Origin: Hyaloscypha bicolor E
Lineage: Eukaryota > Ascomycota > Leotiomycetes > Helotiales > Hyaloscyphaceae
DNA: 64,000 bases
Assembly (NCBI RefSeq): GCF_002865645.1
Contig: NW_020194585.1
Span: 806,001 to 870,000, forward strand
Reading direction: 5' to 3'
Below the pieces are notes generated by a model, which did no database searches, was not told the DNA's origin, and worked only from the letters and a program-made list of their open reading frames with translations. The translations under genes and the position numbers were made by a program. Shown here piece by piece: positions 11,042 to 23,213 of the stretch (position 1 is the stretch's first letter; every line of letters starts with the position of its first letter).

Positions 11042-12842
11042 ATGAACCACCACGAGAAGCTCGAGTTCAGAAAGGAAAGAGAGCACCTCAAAGAGTTGCT
11101 GGGAAAGCTCGAGAAGTCCCGACAGATTGCGAATGCGGTCCATTACGAGGCATCGCTCCGCAACTCAGACCAAGATTACGACAAGCGTCAAGTCCTATCG
11201 AACTACCTATCGACGGAGTCGAATGGACTTCACGCTCGCGCAGAGATGCAAATCTATCGCATGATGGGCAACACGTCCAAGTACTTCGTGCAGAACCAAG
11301 TTCTGGACTGTGATACGCTCAGGCAGCTGGTGGCAGCGTTGGAGTTCTGGGTTTTTTTAGCTTTGGAAGGAGCCCTCGGCCACTTGCTTGAGCATAAAGA
11401 TGTCAAGATGGTGTATGAGTCGAACGGATCCGCTGCAGAGGTCTTTCGAGCATTCCTGAATATGCTGAAAGCCAAGCGAGGATTCAAAGCTTGGACACAT
11501 AATAATATGAGCCAGGTGGTCTTCAGCGTCCACGAAGCTGTGGAGGGGTTCAAGAATAGGAATCACAAAGCAAATTCTGCTGGTAAGTCCCTTCCCTGGG
11601 TCTGGACTTGCGCGTACATCTCAGGTTGATAGAGAAGCAGGAGGTCCACCGGCAAAAAAGGCAAAAACGGAGGAAACGAACAACGTCGTAGGTCAAGTCA
11701 CGAACGGGTTAGGAAATCTACGCAAACCTGCACCGAGACCCAACCAGCCATCTAAGGAGTTGCAACATTCTTTTGTCGACCTTCCCAAGGAGCCAATATA
11801 TCAAAAGGAACAAGAAAAATGCGAGGGCTCCGTGCCAACCAAGCCACCCATGACAAATTTAGCTGGAAAAAAGCCCGCTCTCACAATTGACGGAAAGGTC
11901 AAGAATTCTTCTGATCGCTTGGCTTCATTTCGTTTGACCCGGGAAGTGGCATTTGAAAAGCACTTACAATCAACGCATGTACATCTCGTCCAAAAGTTAA
12001 AAGGGCCATCCCAAGAGAACATTTCTCAGGACGGGCCATACGAGACGACAGAAGAGCCCTTGCAACAAACCTCAACCTCATCTAACCTTAAGAGACCACA
12101 CGACAGTGACACAACAAAAGTCCAGCCTCTCCAACCTTCAAAATCCGAACCTCCTGCCAGAAAGTTCACGGGAGATATTTGGGAAGTGTCGGGTGACGAA
12201 AGTGACGTTCCAGAGAGGAAAGCTGTAGGCAAAGAGGTGAGGCTCAGTACAGCAGATGTTCTCAGTGCTTGCGTCCTCCAGATAGCAATGGCGCTGACAA
12301 GAAAGCAGAAAACAACGGAAGAAACAGCAGCATCCAACAGCAATGATGGCGATAATTGGCAGAATCACCGTCGTCCCGAACCTGTCCATTCATCTCCCTC
12401 TTCCGCTAACGAAACTCCCCGCGAAAGCACACCCGTTCAACGTCTGTCAGCAAGTCTCCCCAGATTCGAGGAAAAGTTCAGCGCAGTTGAGAGAGCCCAT
12501 GCTGGCGCCAAATCTACCTTCGAAACTGCAAAAGGAAAAGCTGTCGAGGCAAACATGTCCCTGGCGGGCTTCGAAACAAAGGCACGGACTGGACTGGAAG
12601 AGATTTTGACACTCAATCCAAAAGCTGGTGAAGACTGGACATGGGACAGTCTCCGTACTCAGGCGGAAGCTTTCCAGAGATTTGGCTTCGATAAGCGGAG
12701 ACAGCTTCTTGCTGTCCAGGTTCCGATTCGTGAGGAGGAAGAGACGCGAAAGAAGTTTGAGGAAGCGAAGACAGAGTACGAGAAGTGGAAGAAGAAGATG
12801 GAGCTTCTGAACAAAGCGGTGGAAGCATTTGATGAGGACTGA
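11042..12842 (+). CDS. Unknown protein with N-terminal helical domain and C-terminal coiled coil
   Basis: Exons 11042-11582 and 11635-12842 (52-bp intron, GTAAGT donor) give 582 residues. Residues about 1-180 look globular and helical (KEREHLKELLGKLEKSRQI; QLVAALEFWVFLALEGALG). Then follow a Lys/Pro/Ser-rich disordered middle with a possible nuclear localisation patch (PPAKKAKTEE) and a C-terminal coiled coil (residues about 470-582, with REEEETRKKFEEAKTEYEKW). I do not recognise the family. Start 11042 (ACAAGATGAACC) is chosen because the upstream frame holds stops. An upstream spliced exon in 10838-11041 remains possible. Confidence 0.65.
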
Positions 12843-13658
12843 CCGTCGTCTGCGGAGTAGGGATATGTGGTACCTTGCACTTGGATATTCTGGGCCGCAC
12901 GCGCGGTACATCGACAGAGCGAGCGAGTCCATTCATTTTGGGGTTACTGTTGGCGGTACGGGTGTATTGGGTCTTTTGGTTTTGATCTTGTTGTTACTTT
13001 GTTCGGGATTTCGGTGGAATGGAGAAGCTGGGCTTCTTCAGTGTCAGGACATGAGGCAGTATGCAATGGGAGGCTATACTCTTGGACGTACTACAAGGAC
13101 CTCGCTTCTCATTTTGCTGTATTTTGATTGCTCTGCTACCTCATAGGAAGTAGATTTAGAGTAACGAATTCCTGTCGGTGACAAGTCCTTTACACTCGTC
13201 GCTCATTTCCTTCGTGATTGAATCTTTCCTTCCCTTACTTCCCTTTCCACATATGCTGGGATACATATCGCCCCATTCCATTACTGTCTAAGCAAAGGTT
13301 ATAGACATTGGAGAAACTTTAGCTCGGGAGTATATTGGACGGGAATCAAGAGAGGTGGGAATATCCCCAAGGCTTTGGGATGGCGAATTTACTCACTTGA
13401 ATCTGCTGATTTTTCACTACAGTAGTAGAAACCTCACTCACTCCACCCTCCCACTCCCCAAATCCCGCCTCTTCAAACGCCATACGCTGCAATTGCAATG
13501 ACGAATCTAGCTGCCATCTCACTTATTGGTGAAAACCCCGTTTATACCGTCGCTGAAAGTAGTTGACGACCATCTCGAGATTCAGGGTAACAAGTATGAG
13601 CAAACCCCCCAATTCAAAGATAAGAGAGATCCAAAGAATGCTGAAAGAGGTATATCTA
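12843..13658. other. Intergenic region, nothing recognised
   Basis: Only antisense or short frames are present, none with motifs. Confidence 0.45.
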
Positions 13659-14330
13659 TCATCCCTTATAATCCGATTGTTGCATATCCACTCCGTGGAA
13701 GGGCCAATCGCTGAATATCCGGCAGTGGTAGTGTGACTTGCTTACGCTCCAGGAGGGCCAGTTGCAAACTCCGGTCGCCCATCGCTGCATGGCGTTCATG
13801 CCCATTGCGAAAAAGCGGTTTGATTTTTGTATCCATTGATCGTTGGGCAGTCCTAGAGAGAGAATGCCATCGCGTAGGCGGAGGCTAGAGGAGGGAGCTA
13901 GGATTGCCAGCTGGGTTTCCTGGGCTCCGTACGCCATAACGCCCAGAGTCGCCAGCTAGATGTAGTTGTCGAATACCAGTTCGAAGCAGCCGGTGGTGAC
14001 ATCTGTCCAGGCATCCAGAAGCACACCTAGTGGAAGCATTGGTGTGCTTCTCACGTCGTTTGGTCCACGGTTCGGGTTGCAAAACTGGTGCTGTTCCATA
14101 TATGATAGCACTGAAATGGGATTGTCGGGGGCATACGGTTTGTGTAAATCTATCGCCGTGAAGCTTTGTGCCAAGGGTGGTCTTTGGTTGGCGGGTAGCC
14201 ATAGGTCATCGCTGGTGTTCATATAAAGGCCAGAAAATGTGACGAATATCAAGTTTAAAGTTTGATTGGAGGCTGATAAACTTGCAATGGGTGCAAATGA
14301 AGGCAAGCCAGCCGTTTGCGCGTCAATCAC
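13659..14330 (-). pseudogene. Fragment of a fungal-specific hypothetical (membrane) protein family
   Basis: One reading frame on the minus strand spans the block but is interrupted by TAG at 13958-13956. The upstream half has SFAPIASLSASNQTLNLIF, GLYMNTSDDLW and a MEQHQFCNP motif. The downstream half has the LGLPNDQW and MNAMQRWATG motifs. From memory these occur in that order in a widespread ascomycete family of uncharacterised proteins with CTEQHQFC and LPxxQW motifs and C-terminal transmembrane segments. Both ends are missing, so this is a truncated relic. The stop is compatible with a CAG to TAG change, as RIP would make. Confidence 0.6.
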
Positions 14331-15066
14331 CAGCCTTGTCCCAATCAGCCATTTTGCAACAGAAGTTAAGGCAGAGTATGAACTTACTCAAATGTGTACA
14401 AGGCTGAAGCCTAGAAAAATAGGTTACGTTTCAATGGTTGCAAGTTATCGATCTGAGAAAGCTAGAAATAGCAAAACCTCTTTAATCATGATCATGTGAT
14501 ACACAATTCCTCAAAACATCTTGAAACCATGAAACCCATAGAGTACGGCACGAGACTCAAGCCTAATTGAGAATCAAACGGTGAAGGACGGGTCCTAATA
14601 CATATCATTGGTCGTTAGCCAGTGACGTGGAATCAGACACCCATCAAGCTTCCTTCGAGGCAACCAAGTTTGCTGATTGATGCCTTTATTGCCATTCGGC
14701 ACGTGCTTCCCCATCTTGAAGTCTGTGTACTGACAAGACTGGGAATCCCCTAGGAGAGAATAATTGCCAAGTATTTGTGTTCACTGTAGGTGACAGGGTA
14801 CTGAATAAAACAAATCATGTAGAAAGAGAGGGAGAAAGAGAGGAGAGGTTGTCCGCAGTGAATTCCCAGGTCTAAGCTAGCGCTTCGGCAAACATCGTCA
14901 TTTCGCGGAGCGCCAGAACTTGAGCTCCGTTGTACAACAACATGATGCGCCGATGAATGCAACACGCCTCACAGGCCCCAAACACTCTCTTCGATGATTC
15001 TAAAGATTCGATGATACCGATTTTCAGCTCTGGCACAACCTGTATCGAAGCTGGCGCGCGGTAGCC
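14331..15066. other. Intergenic region and vam6 promoter
   Basis: No gene is supported. It holds the upstream region of the vps39 homologue, whose first ATG is at 15067. Confidence 0.5.
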
Positions 15067-18000
15067 ATGCTTTCCGCCTTCACAGCTCGGCCGATTGTTG
15101 AGCTCCGGCAACGGGACAAGTTCAAGATTGAATCCATCCTTGCATATGGTAGGTTTCTTAACGGGACTTCGATCCAAAGCTGATGGTGATATAGGCGATC
15201 GATTACTAGTTGGTTTGAGCACGGGGAGTCTGCGCATATACCGAGTCAACGAGATCCCAGAGGAGAAACAGAATGGGAGTACAAAACCAGACGACAAGCC
15301 TCCCTCACGACCGAGCTCCTCTTCTACCCCGAAACCGGTCGATCTGCTGCGAGAGGTGGAGAAATTCTCAACTAGGGCTGTCGAACAGCTAGCCATTTTG
15401 AAGGAGGCGAATATTTTGATATCTTTGTCGAATTCATACGTCTCGATCCATGATTTGCAATCATACACACTTCAAGAGCAGTTGGCGAAGACCAAAAGCG
15501 CTACAACATTTGCTGTTACATCGAACATTGTCAAGGACTCTGCTACGGGGATACCGGAAATCATTTCAAGGTTGGCAGTGGCTGTTAAGAGGCGTCTGAT
15601 ACTCTGGTCATGGCACGAGTCCGAGCTGGAGCAAGACACAGTTGAGATCACCCTACCGGAATCAATCAAAACATTGACGTGGGCTTCTGCGACGAAGATC
15701 ATATGTGGTATGAACGCGGGGTATGTGATTGTGGATGTTATCACGCAGGAGGCAGAGGAGATTGTTGGCCCTGGAGCTATTGGTGGCGCCGCAGGCGCCC
15801 AGGGGAGTCGATTTGGAGGCCTTGGATCAGCAAGCATGGGGTATATGGGCCTCGGGGGTTACATGCCGAATCCATTGGCGACAAAACTTGCAGACGGAGA
15901 AATGCTTCTTGCAAAGGACATTAATTCGCTGTTCATCACATCGGAAGGGAAGCCCTTGGAAAAGAGACAAATCCCATGGCAACAGGCACCAGATGCTATA
16001 GGGTATTCCTACCCATACATCTTGGCCCTGCAGTCACCCTCACAAGGGACACTGGAGGTTCGGAATCCGGATACACTGTCACTTCTGCAGTCCATCGCCC
16101 TACCGAATGCGAAGCAGCTACATTTCCCTCCGCCAACAGTGAGTTTAGCTCATGCTGGGAAGGGATTCCACGTAGCTAGTGAACGGGTTATCTGGCGGAT
16201 GGGAGCAACGAATTACGACACCCAAGTCGATGAGCTTGTGGAAAAGGGGAAATATGATGAAGCAATTAGCGTGCTCAATATGCTTGAAGACGCTCTCCTC
16301 AAGCACAAGGTGGAACGCCTTCGCGAAATAAAGATTCAAAAGGCACAAGCACTCTTTGATGAACGCAAATATCGGGATGCTGTTGATATTTTTATGGAAC
16401 AGGATGTCCAGGCACCACCAGAACGAGTCATCAAGTTGTATCCGAGAGTCATTGCGGGTGACTTATCGACAATTGAGGAGAAACATCCAGATGTCGACAC
16501 GGACAACGAAGATTCAAAAGCGGGTACTAATGGGGATGCTGGACCCATTACAGAGGAGAAACAGGGGGAAGCGAAGCAAGATGTTGGGTCTCCAAAACCT
16601 GCCGCTATAAACAAGCTGCTCAAGACCCACCAGAAAGCTCTCTCAGACACCTCTTCGATTCGGTCCTTCATGCGACTCGATGGTGGTGACTCAAGTGATA
16701 CGGCTAGCACTCGTGCCAGACCAGATGATACACGTCTTGAAGGCAAGGATCTCATTACCGCGGCCCTTGCTCTCAATGATTTCTTGGTTCAAGCACGCAA
16801 CAGGATGAAAGAGTTTCTGGATGCAGACACAGGGAAAATGAAAGCACGAACGCAAAACGGCCATAACGGGAATTTTGAACATGCTTTCGCATCACTTCTC
16901 ACCACGCCAGCATCCGATGCCGAGAAAGATCGAGAGATAAAGTTGCGAGATACTGCAAAGCTCATTGATACAACCCTCTTCAGATCCTACATGTTGGCCA
17001 AGCCTCAACTGGCTGGTGCCCTGTTCCGAATTCCCAACTTCTGTGACCCTGATGTGGTCAATGAGAAGCTTCTGGAAACTGGGAGATACAGCGAACTGGT
17101 TGATTTCTTTCATGGCAAGAAACTTCATCGGCCTGCACTCGAATTATTGAAGAGATTCGGAATGTCCAAGGACGAGAACGAGACCCCAGCAACCTTACAA
17201 GGCCCGCAAAGGACTGTTGGATATCTACAGAATCTCCCACCAGAAATGATCGACTTGATTCTAGAATTTGCAGAATGGCCATTACGAGCAGATCCAACCT
17301 TGGGGATGGAAATATTCCTGGCAGATACAGAGAATGCTGAGACTCTACCAAGAGATAGGGTGGTCAATTTCTTGCAAGGGATTGATGCGAAGCTCGCAGT
17401 GAAATACTTGGAGCACGTGATCAACGAACTGAACGATTTGAACCCCGAGTATCATAACCGGCTGATTGAAGCTTATATTCAGGAGTTGAGGAGTAGAGAA
17501 GACAGGGATTCGGAGAGCTGGAGAGGGCTGATGCAGAGATTGACTTCCTTTTTAAAGACGAGTAACGAGACTAAAAGTCACTCGTTGTCCAAGGCTTTTG
17601 GATTGATACCCAAGGATGGTAGGTTCTACAGACAATTTCCTAGGAAATTCTCGCTGACCTGAAACTAGATCCTTATTTTTATGTGGCGCAAACGGTTGTT
17701 TTAAGTAATATGGGGCAGCATAAACAGGCATTAGAGATCTACGTCTTCAAGCTCAGAGACTACAGAAAGGCAGAAGAGTACGTCTATTCATCTCCATTTG
17801 GGAGCTAGCTAACACTTCCAGGTACTGCAACCGCATCCACCTCACCCAAGACTCAGCAGTCGCTTCACCCATCCAATCTCGCCGTGGCTCAACCAGCCAG
17901 GACGACGAAGATGCCGTCCCCCCAATATATCACACACTTCTCTCCCTTTACCTCACACCCCCACAACCGCACCAGCCAAACTGGCCACCCGCACTCGACC

Positions 18001-18404
18001 TCCTTTCCAAACACGGTTCCCGTCTCCCCGCCTCGTCAACACTGAACCTCATCCCGGCAACCCTCCCAGTCGCAGAGTTGGAATCCTATTTCCGTGGCCG
18101 TATACGAGCAGCGAACTCCATCGTCAACGAAGCAAAAGTCGTTTCCGGGCTCCGCAAGAGCGAAGTCGTCTCTGCACAAGCAGCGCTCCTACTCGGCGAC
18201 GGGATACCAGGTAGCAACGGAGGGCGAAATAGAAGAGTAATTGTGTCGGAAGAGAGAGTATGCGGTGTGTGTCACAAACGGCTAGGAGGAACCGTGTTTG
18301 CCGTGTTGCCAGATAACGGAGTTGTGCATTACGGATGTTTGAATCGTGCGAACGGGCGGTCGCCGGGCGGGATGGAGAGTTTGAAGGCGGCGCAATGGAG
18401 GTGA
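15067..18404 (+). CDS. vam6: Vam6/Vps39, HOPS complex subunit
   Basis: Exons 15067-15148, 15195-17618, 17669-17777 and 17822-18404 (introns 46, 50 and 44 bp) give 1065 residues, the usual length for the family. Residues 1 to about 330 form the citron-homology (CNH) beta-propeller, starting MLSAFTARPIVELR and continuing GDRLLVGLSTGSLRIYRV. The middle and C-terminal parts are clathrin-heavy-chain-like helical repeats. The Vps39 C-terminal Cys-rich motif is at about 1018-1047 (CGVCHKRLGGTVFAVLPD then HYGCL). With Vps41 and the class C core it tethers vacuolar and late endosomal membranes through the Rab7/Ypt7 GTPase. An acidic, Ser-rich insert sits near residues 460-560. Confidence 0.95.
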
Positions 18405-18543
18405 TGTTCGTGATTTGGTGCAGCGAATGGATAGAAACATAGCGAGGAGTTCTTCGGTGTAGTGTCTAGGTGTTTGTTGTATATATCCCGTCTAGATATT
18501 GGGACCATGAGTACATATCAAATCCATTCGGAACCTCGTGCCA

Positions 18544-18870
18544 TCAATCTTCCTCTACAACCTCTTCCCCGTAATTATCTTCCTCTTTCGCTTCGTCCAC
18601 CACTTTTGGATTGGAGGTACCGTTTGCAACAGCTTCGCGCGCCTTGTCTTCCTCCATCCGCGATGTAAGCTCCTTGTTTATCGTTTCTTGCATCTCCGCG
18701 GTGGCTTTTCGGAGGCTGGCGAGGTAGGCAGTTCGGTCTGTTGTTTTCGTGGTGGGAGGTGCGGGGAGCTTGGTTGTGTGGGTGAACGGCTCGTTGGTGG
18801 GGGATTGATAGGTTGCTGAGAGGAGTTCGAATTTCAGCTGTGAAGCTTCTGTAGATTTTGGTGCCGCCAT
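18544..18870 (-). CDS. gon7: Gon7-like EKC/KEOPS complex subunit
   Basis: A single exon of 108 residues from ATG 18870 (AGAACC before ATG, good context). The pattern matches fungal Gon7: an N-terminal strand LKFELLSATYQSP, then RTAYLASLRKATAEMQ and a helix INKELTSRMEEDKAREA, ending in an acidic tail (KEEDNYGEEVVEED). Gon7 is a small, partly disordered subunit that binds Pcc1 in KEOPS, the complex that makes the t6A modification of tRNA and was also linked to telomere upkeep. It is convergent with vam6, with 139 bp between the two stop codons. Small size makes the assignment less certain than a large domain match. Confidence 0.75.
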   Translation of the reverse strand: MAAPKSTEASQLKFELLSATYQSPTNEPFTHTTKLPAPPTTKTTDRTAYLASLRKATAEMQETINKELTSRMEEDKAREAVANGTSNPKVVDEAKEEDNYGEEVVEED

Positions 18871-19280
18871 GGTTCTGTATTGATCTAATTATGGAGAAGA
18901 GAGTAGGTCGTGGTCGTGTGCTACGAAAAAGCTGAGTGAGGTGGAGGGCGCGAAGTACGGTAGTGCCGGACTACGATTTTTAGAGCTGCCGCTTCAAGAC
19001 GTCGGGAGCTGAACGATTATTGGGTCAACCAAGCCGGAGGGATTCCAAGCCGTGGGTAGACTGATACTTACAAACCTCCTCCGGGTCTGAACCTCACTAT
19101 TTCCTATTCAAGGACGGTGAGCTGCTCTTGGCCTCTCTTTCATATTTCAAGCTATCGAAGCATTTAGGCTTTGCCCCGAACGAGTCGCCCCCACCAATAC
19201 CGTCCTCGAGTCTCCCCGGTCATTTCCGCTGATCTACGCAAATTATGTGAAACATTTATGCATTTCACAAGCCAGCAACC
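18871..19280. promoter_or_regulatory. Divergent promoter region between gon7 and hbrB
   Basis: A 410-bp gap separates the two divergent ATGs. It has pyrimidine-rich stretches (TCTCTTTCATATTTC) on the hbrB side. No TATA box is clear. Confidence 0.4.
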
Positions 19281-22011
19281 ATGTCGCAGTCGACAGGGAC
19301 ACCGCAATCAAGGGCGCCGGGCAGCTTTTCACCGATGGTGATGGCTGCGCAATCAACAACATCGCGCCCAGCTCTCCGAAGAGTCGAATCCTCCTCTGAA
19401 GAGGACGACGACGACACACCCCTTACGATCAGCAAGCCACGACCCTCCACCGCCATCATCGCTGCAGCTGCATCTGGGAGTGTTGTCCCGTGGCAGAATG
19501 CGCCGACCCCTCCACCACCACGACCTCTGTACGTCCAGTCGCAAGCCAACTCCAGCACCAGCAGCCTCCAGAACTTCTCGCGCCCAACAGCAGTCCATGC
19601 TCGCTCTGATCTGCCACTGAGAAGTGCGTCGCCAGCTGCTCTTCCTACTCAGTTGAAGCTGAACACCAGCGACTTCCACCGCGGCCACGGAAGGAAACAT
19701 TCCCAGACCCAAGGCTCCTTTGAGCCGCATCTCCCCACGGTAGCGACGTCGAACTTGGGCAGTATGGCGGATCCGAATACCAGCTTGAGCGCGAGCAGAA
19801 TTGCTGCGCAAGCTGCAATGCAGCATCAGTCAATGCATATGCGCCAGCGCTCGCAGACCGTCCCAACACCTCAGACGGACAATGGCTCAAACGGGGGAAG
19901 GAGACCATCTCGAGGACCGACAAGTCCTCCCCTGTTAAGCTTGACAGAGGCATCCGGGCCAAGGGAAAGCGGCTTTGGGGGGCAGGTATACCAGAATGGA
20001 CTTTTAGGTGGATCGCATGGAAATGCCGCGCAAACAGCAGCCAACGTCGTGTTTCCAAAGTCGCCGGGATCATCGCCGGGCCTGCCCGCCATGGAATATG
20101 AACAGCATCGCCAGCAGCAACTACCACACCCCGACAAACCCATAAAGAGCGAGAAGTCTAAGGTGAAGCTGTTCTCGCGGCCCGGCAAGATTGGCATCTC
20201 GAAGGATAAGGAGGCCAGAGCGGGAGCCCTCCCAAGTCCTAGTAAGATGGCCTTTGCGTCGCTGCAGCGCGGCAACTTCAGTACCAATAGTTTGACAGAT
20301 AGCATGTCGAGCGCTGCGAGCATGTACAGCATGGCCAACTCGTCCTCGGCGACCATTCGCGCCATCGATTCCCAGACCCCGCCGCAACCCCCGGAAAAGG
20401 ATAAGGAGAAAGAGAAGCATAAGCACCATTTCTTGTCAAGGCAGAAGCACAAATTGAGTAGTAAGGATGATCATCACTTGCCGTTGTCATCGGCGGCGAG
20501 CAATTCTAAACCTGTGGACCCGAGTGCCCCGAGTAGCCTGTATAATTTCAACTTACCGCCTAGTCCGGGACCAACGAGCACAAGTTTTGCAAAGAGCATG
20601 AGTGGGTTGGATTTAAGGCATGGTGGGAGGGCGTTGAGGGAGAAGAAGAAAGAAGAGAAGTCGGATGCGTTGAGGGAGAGTGAGTTGTCGTATCAAAATA
20701 GCAATGACTGGCCTGGTCCATCGAGTCTAGGTTCAGCTGGCGGAGCGTCATATCTTGGATCAGCTGGTGCGAGTTTTGGGTATCCATCTAGTATCTATGG
20801 TGGAGATACTCAGGATTTGGCCAAGTACGGACTAAATAACATGGGAGCTGACGATGCCTGGCCATTCTTGAAAGCCAAATTATTGATCATATTTGAGGGA
20901 GAAGATTTACGGTTGCCAGTTGAAGACTTCAACCGTCTCGTAACGTAAGTCCCCCCTTTGCGTCTGATTTCATATCCCGTCTATCATCCGATCTCCAACT
21001 GACGAGAACAGACTTCACCTCCAACGCTGCATTCAAAAGCGGGCCCCGAACCTAATCGTAGAAGACCTGCGCGATCTCCTCCATACAGGCTTCTCATCCC
21101 TCGACCAAACACTCAAACGCACCCCCGATGAGCGCCTCATCCCACATCTAGTAGAGATGTGGCTCTTCACATTTACCTCCCTCCTGCCATACATGCAAGC
21201 CGTCTTCCTCCCCCTCGACCTCGAGTTCTCCGGCCACGGGCCCCTCATGTCCCCCGAGCAAGCGCGTGATTTCTGGGGCGCATTACCATCTACAAACCAC
21301 TCACCAACCAACATCCCCGCATCTCAAGCTCTCGAGGTCCGCAGAATCGTTTTAACCTCTTACCGCGACACTGTCATCCTACCTCGTTTCGACACCCTGA
21401 AGACGATATTCTCGCGGCTGAGTCTCGACTCGATAAGTTTGTCTATACCGACAAGTGATATCTTGAGCACGAGTCCGGATTCGTTCTCAACTGGGAGACC
21501 AGGCACAGCGATGAGTCTCGACCCCTCCCACGCATCCTACGGTTCCCAAACTACAACCCTTCTAGGTGGCTCTTCCGGAGACGGGTCGGGAAATCGATCA
21601 CGAGCAATCTCGAACGTGAGTCACGGCTCCGACCCCTCTGCTTCTGTCTCTGGGCTGGGGATTTCGAGTTTGCCTCCTCCACCGAGCAGACCATTCACCC
21701 CGAGTTCTGGATACGCCAGTGTGTATCCACTTCCATATGGGAGAGATAGAGGCAGGGAGAAGAACGTTGAGGGTGAAGGGAAGAGGTTGACGGAGACGGT
21801 GGGCAGGATGCTGCAGTGTATGAGCGTGCTTACTGGTGTTGGTGTGGGTGGTGGTGGCGATGAGGCGAGCCAGAAGTGTATGGAGGAGTTGACAAGGGGG
21901 TTGAAGTTGAATTGGCTTGGGCGAGGCAGGATGGGGAGGGATCGGAGGGGGTTGGTGGGCGCGAGGGTGCCGTTGGTGCAAGGGGTGGGGGTTAGTGTTG
22001 GTGGGTCGTGA
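19281..22011 (+). CDS. hbrB: HbrB/Bit61 (PRR5-like) TORC2 subunit
   Basis: Exons 19281-20944 and 21012-22011 (67-bp intron) give 887 residues. The first 500 residues are Ser/Pro/Gln-rich and disordered. The HbrB domain begins near residue 523 (DDAWPFLKAKLLIIFEGEDL) and continues through the exon junction with LIVEDLRDLLHTGFSSLDQT, PHLVEMWLFTFTSLLPYMQ and VFLPLDLEF. This is the family of Aspergillus HbrB (hyperbranching), yeast Bit61 and human PRR5/Protor, which bind the TORC2 complex at the plasma membrane and affect actin polarity. A further low-complexity Ser/Gly tail follows, longer than in yeast, as is common in filamentous fungi. Confidence 0.9.
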
Positions 22012-22618
22012 GGGAGTTCCTCTTAGGCGTTAAAATTTGTGAAAGAGAGGCGTGTACTCTATGGGTTCGAATTCTGGAGTTAAGGAAGGAAGGAAAGAAG
22101 GGCTTTGGAGTATGGACGTCATGGAATGGGATGTATATCTATGTACGATTACAAGATGGAATACCACAAGCGAGACTGCTTTGTATAAGAATGGAAAGGA
22201 AATATCGGGTCACCTCATTGCCTTCGTCCGAAGATGAAGTGAGTGCATAGAAAATGATATTTTGCCCAAATCCCGGTTTCCATCTCGATTTACTGAGTTA
22301 CCTCTACAATTCCCAAAGTCCCTCTGCCCTTCGCCCAATTTCTGTGAACGCGAGAGGTGGAAGACCCTGGCTCAAGAATTATCCTATCGACCGATCGTTT
22401 GCTCTAGAAGCATTCAAGGGCCAACCGCCCAGACTAGCCAATCGCCCAAAACCTTGATTTCGCCAAAACAACGACTCAAAATAAAAGGACTAAGTTAATA
22501 TTCGCGATTGGTGACTTTACCATAGTAGTCCTGGAAGTTTTCAGAATTTTTGGAGTACTTTGAAAAAATCTCAAATTTTTTAGTGTTCCACTCTGGGGGA
22601 AAATGTAAAACGACACCC
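22012..22618. other. 3' flank of hbrB, no gene
   Basis: Open frames here are short and without motifs; GC falls toward 22500. Confidence 0.45.
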
Positions 22619-23212
22619 CCGGATGTCGATTAGGGGTGTCGATTGGGAGCAGGCTAGGCGCTCGGACAGGAACACCAAAACTCTGGCTTTTTCTTTAATT
22701 TAATTCAAATTTATAAGGAATTAATATAATGTAAAACTTGTTTTATTTCCTTATAGCGCTAATTAAGCGCTATTCAAATATTAACTTTTTATAAAATTTA
22801 GTTTAGTAATAGCTCTTTAAATTAATGAAGTTAGAAATTTCATATTTTATAGCCCGAAGGTAAGCTTGAGAAAGCCTAGAAATTTAGCGAGTAAGTCCCT
22901 AAAACTTGATGTGAGAGCCCTATAAGCACTCAATTTACAGGGCCTTATAGGGCCTAAAAACTAGAACTTAATTAATTAGCATATAAACTCCTTTAAATTA
23001 AAATTCTATTTTAAGGAATCCTTTTATTATTAGTTAGGAAGCACGTGATTAAAATACTAGGGTTATAATATGCTAGCTTAGACTTATTAAAAATATAACT
23101 TAAGATTTTTGAAGAGCTTAGGTAGCCAATTACAAGTTTATCGACACCCCTGCCCCAATCGACACCCCCAATCGACACCCCCAATCGACACCCCCAATCG
23201 ACACCCCCAATC
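22619..23212. mobile_element. AT-rich block bounded by inverted AATCGACACCCC words, possible RIP-mutated element
   Basis: The left edge carries TAGGGGTGTCGATTGGG (22631-22647), the inverse of the CCCAATCGACACCCC words that form the array at 23141-23209. Between them DNA is strongly AT-rich with no gene. This fits a non-autonomous element with inverted ends hit by RIP; the class is unknown. Confidence 0.4.
23141..23209. repeat. 13-bp tandem array ATCGACACCCCCA
   Basis: Four perfect copies from 23158 to 23209, preceded by one diverged copy at 23141. Confidence 0.9.
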
Positions 23213-23213
23213 A

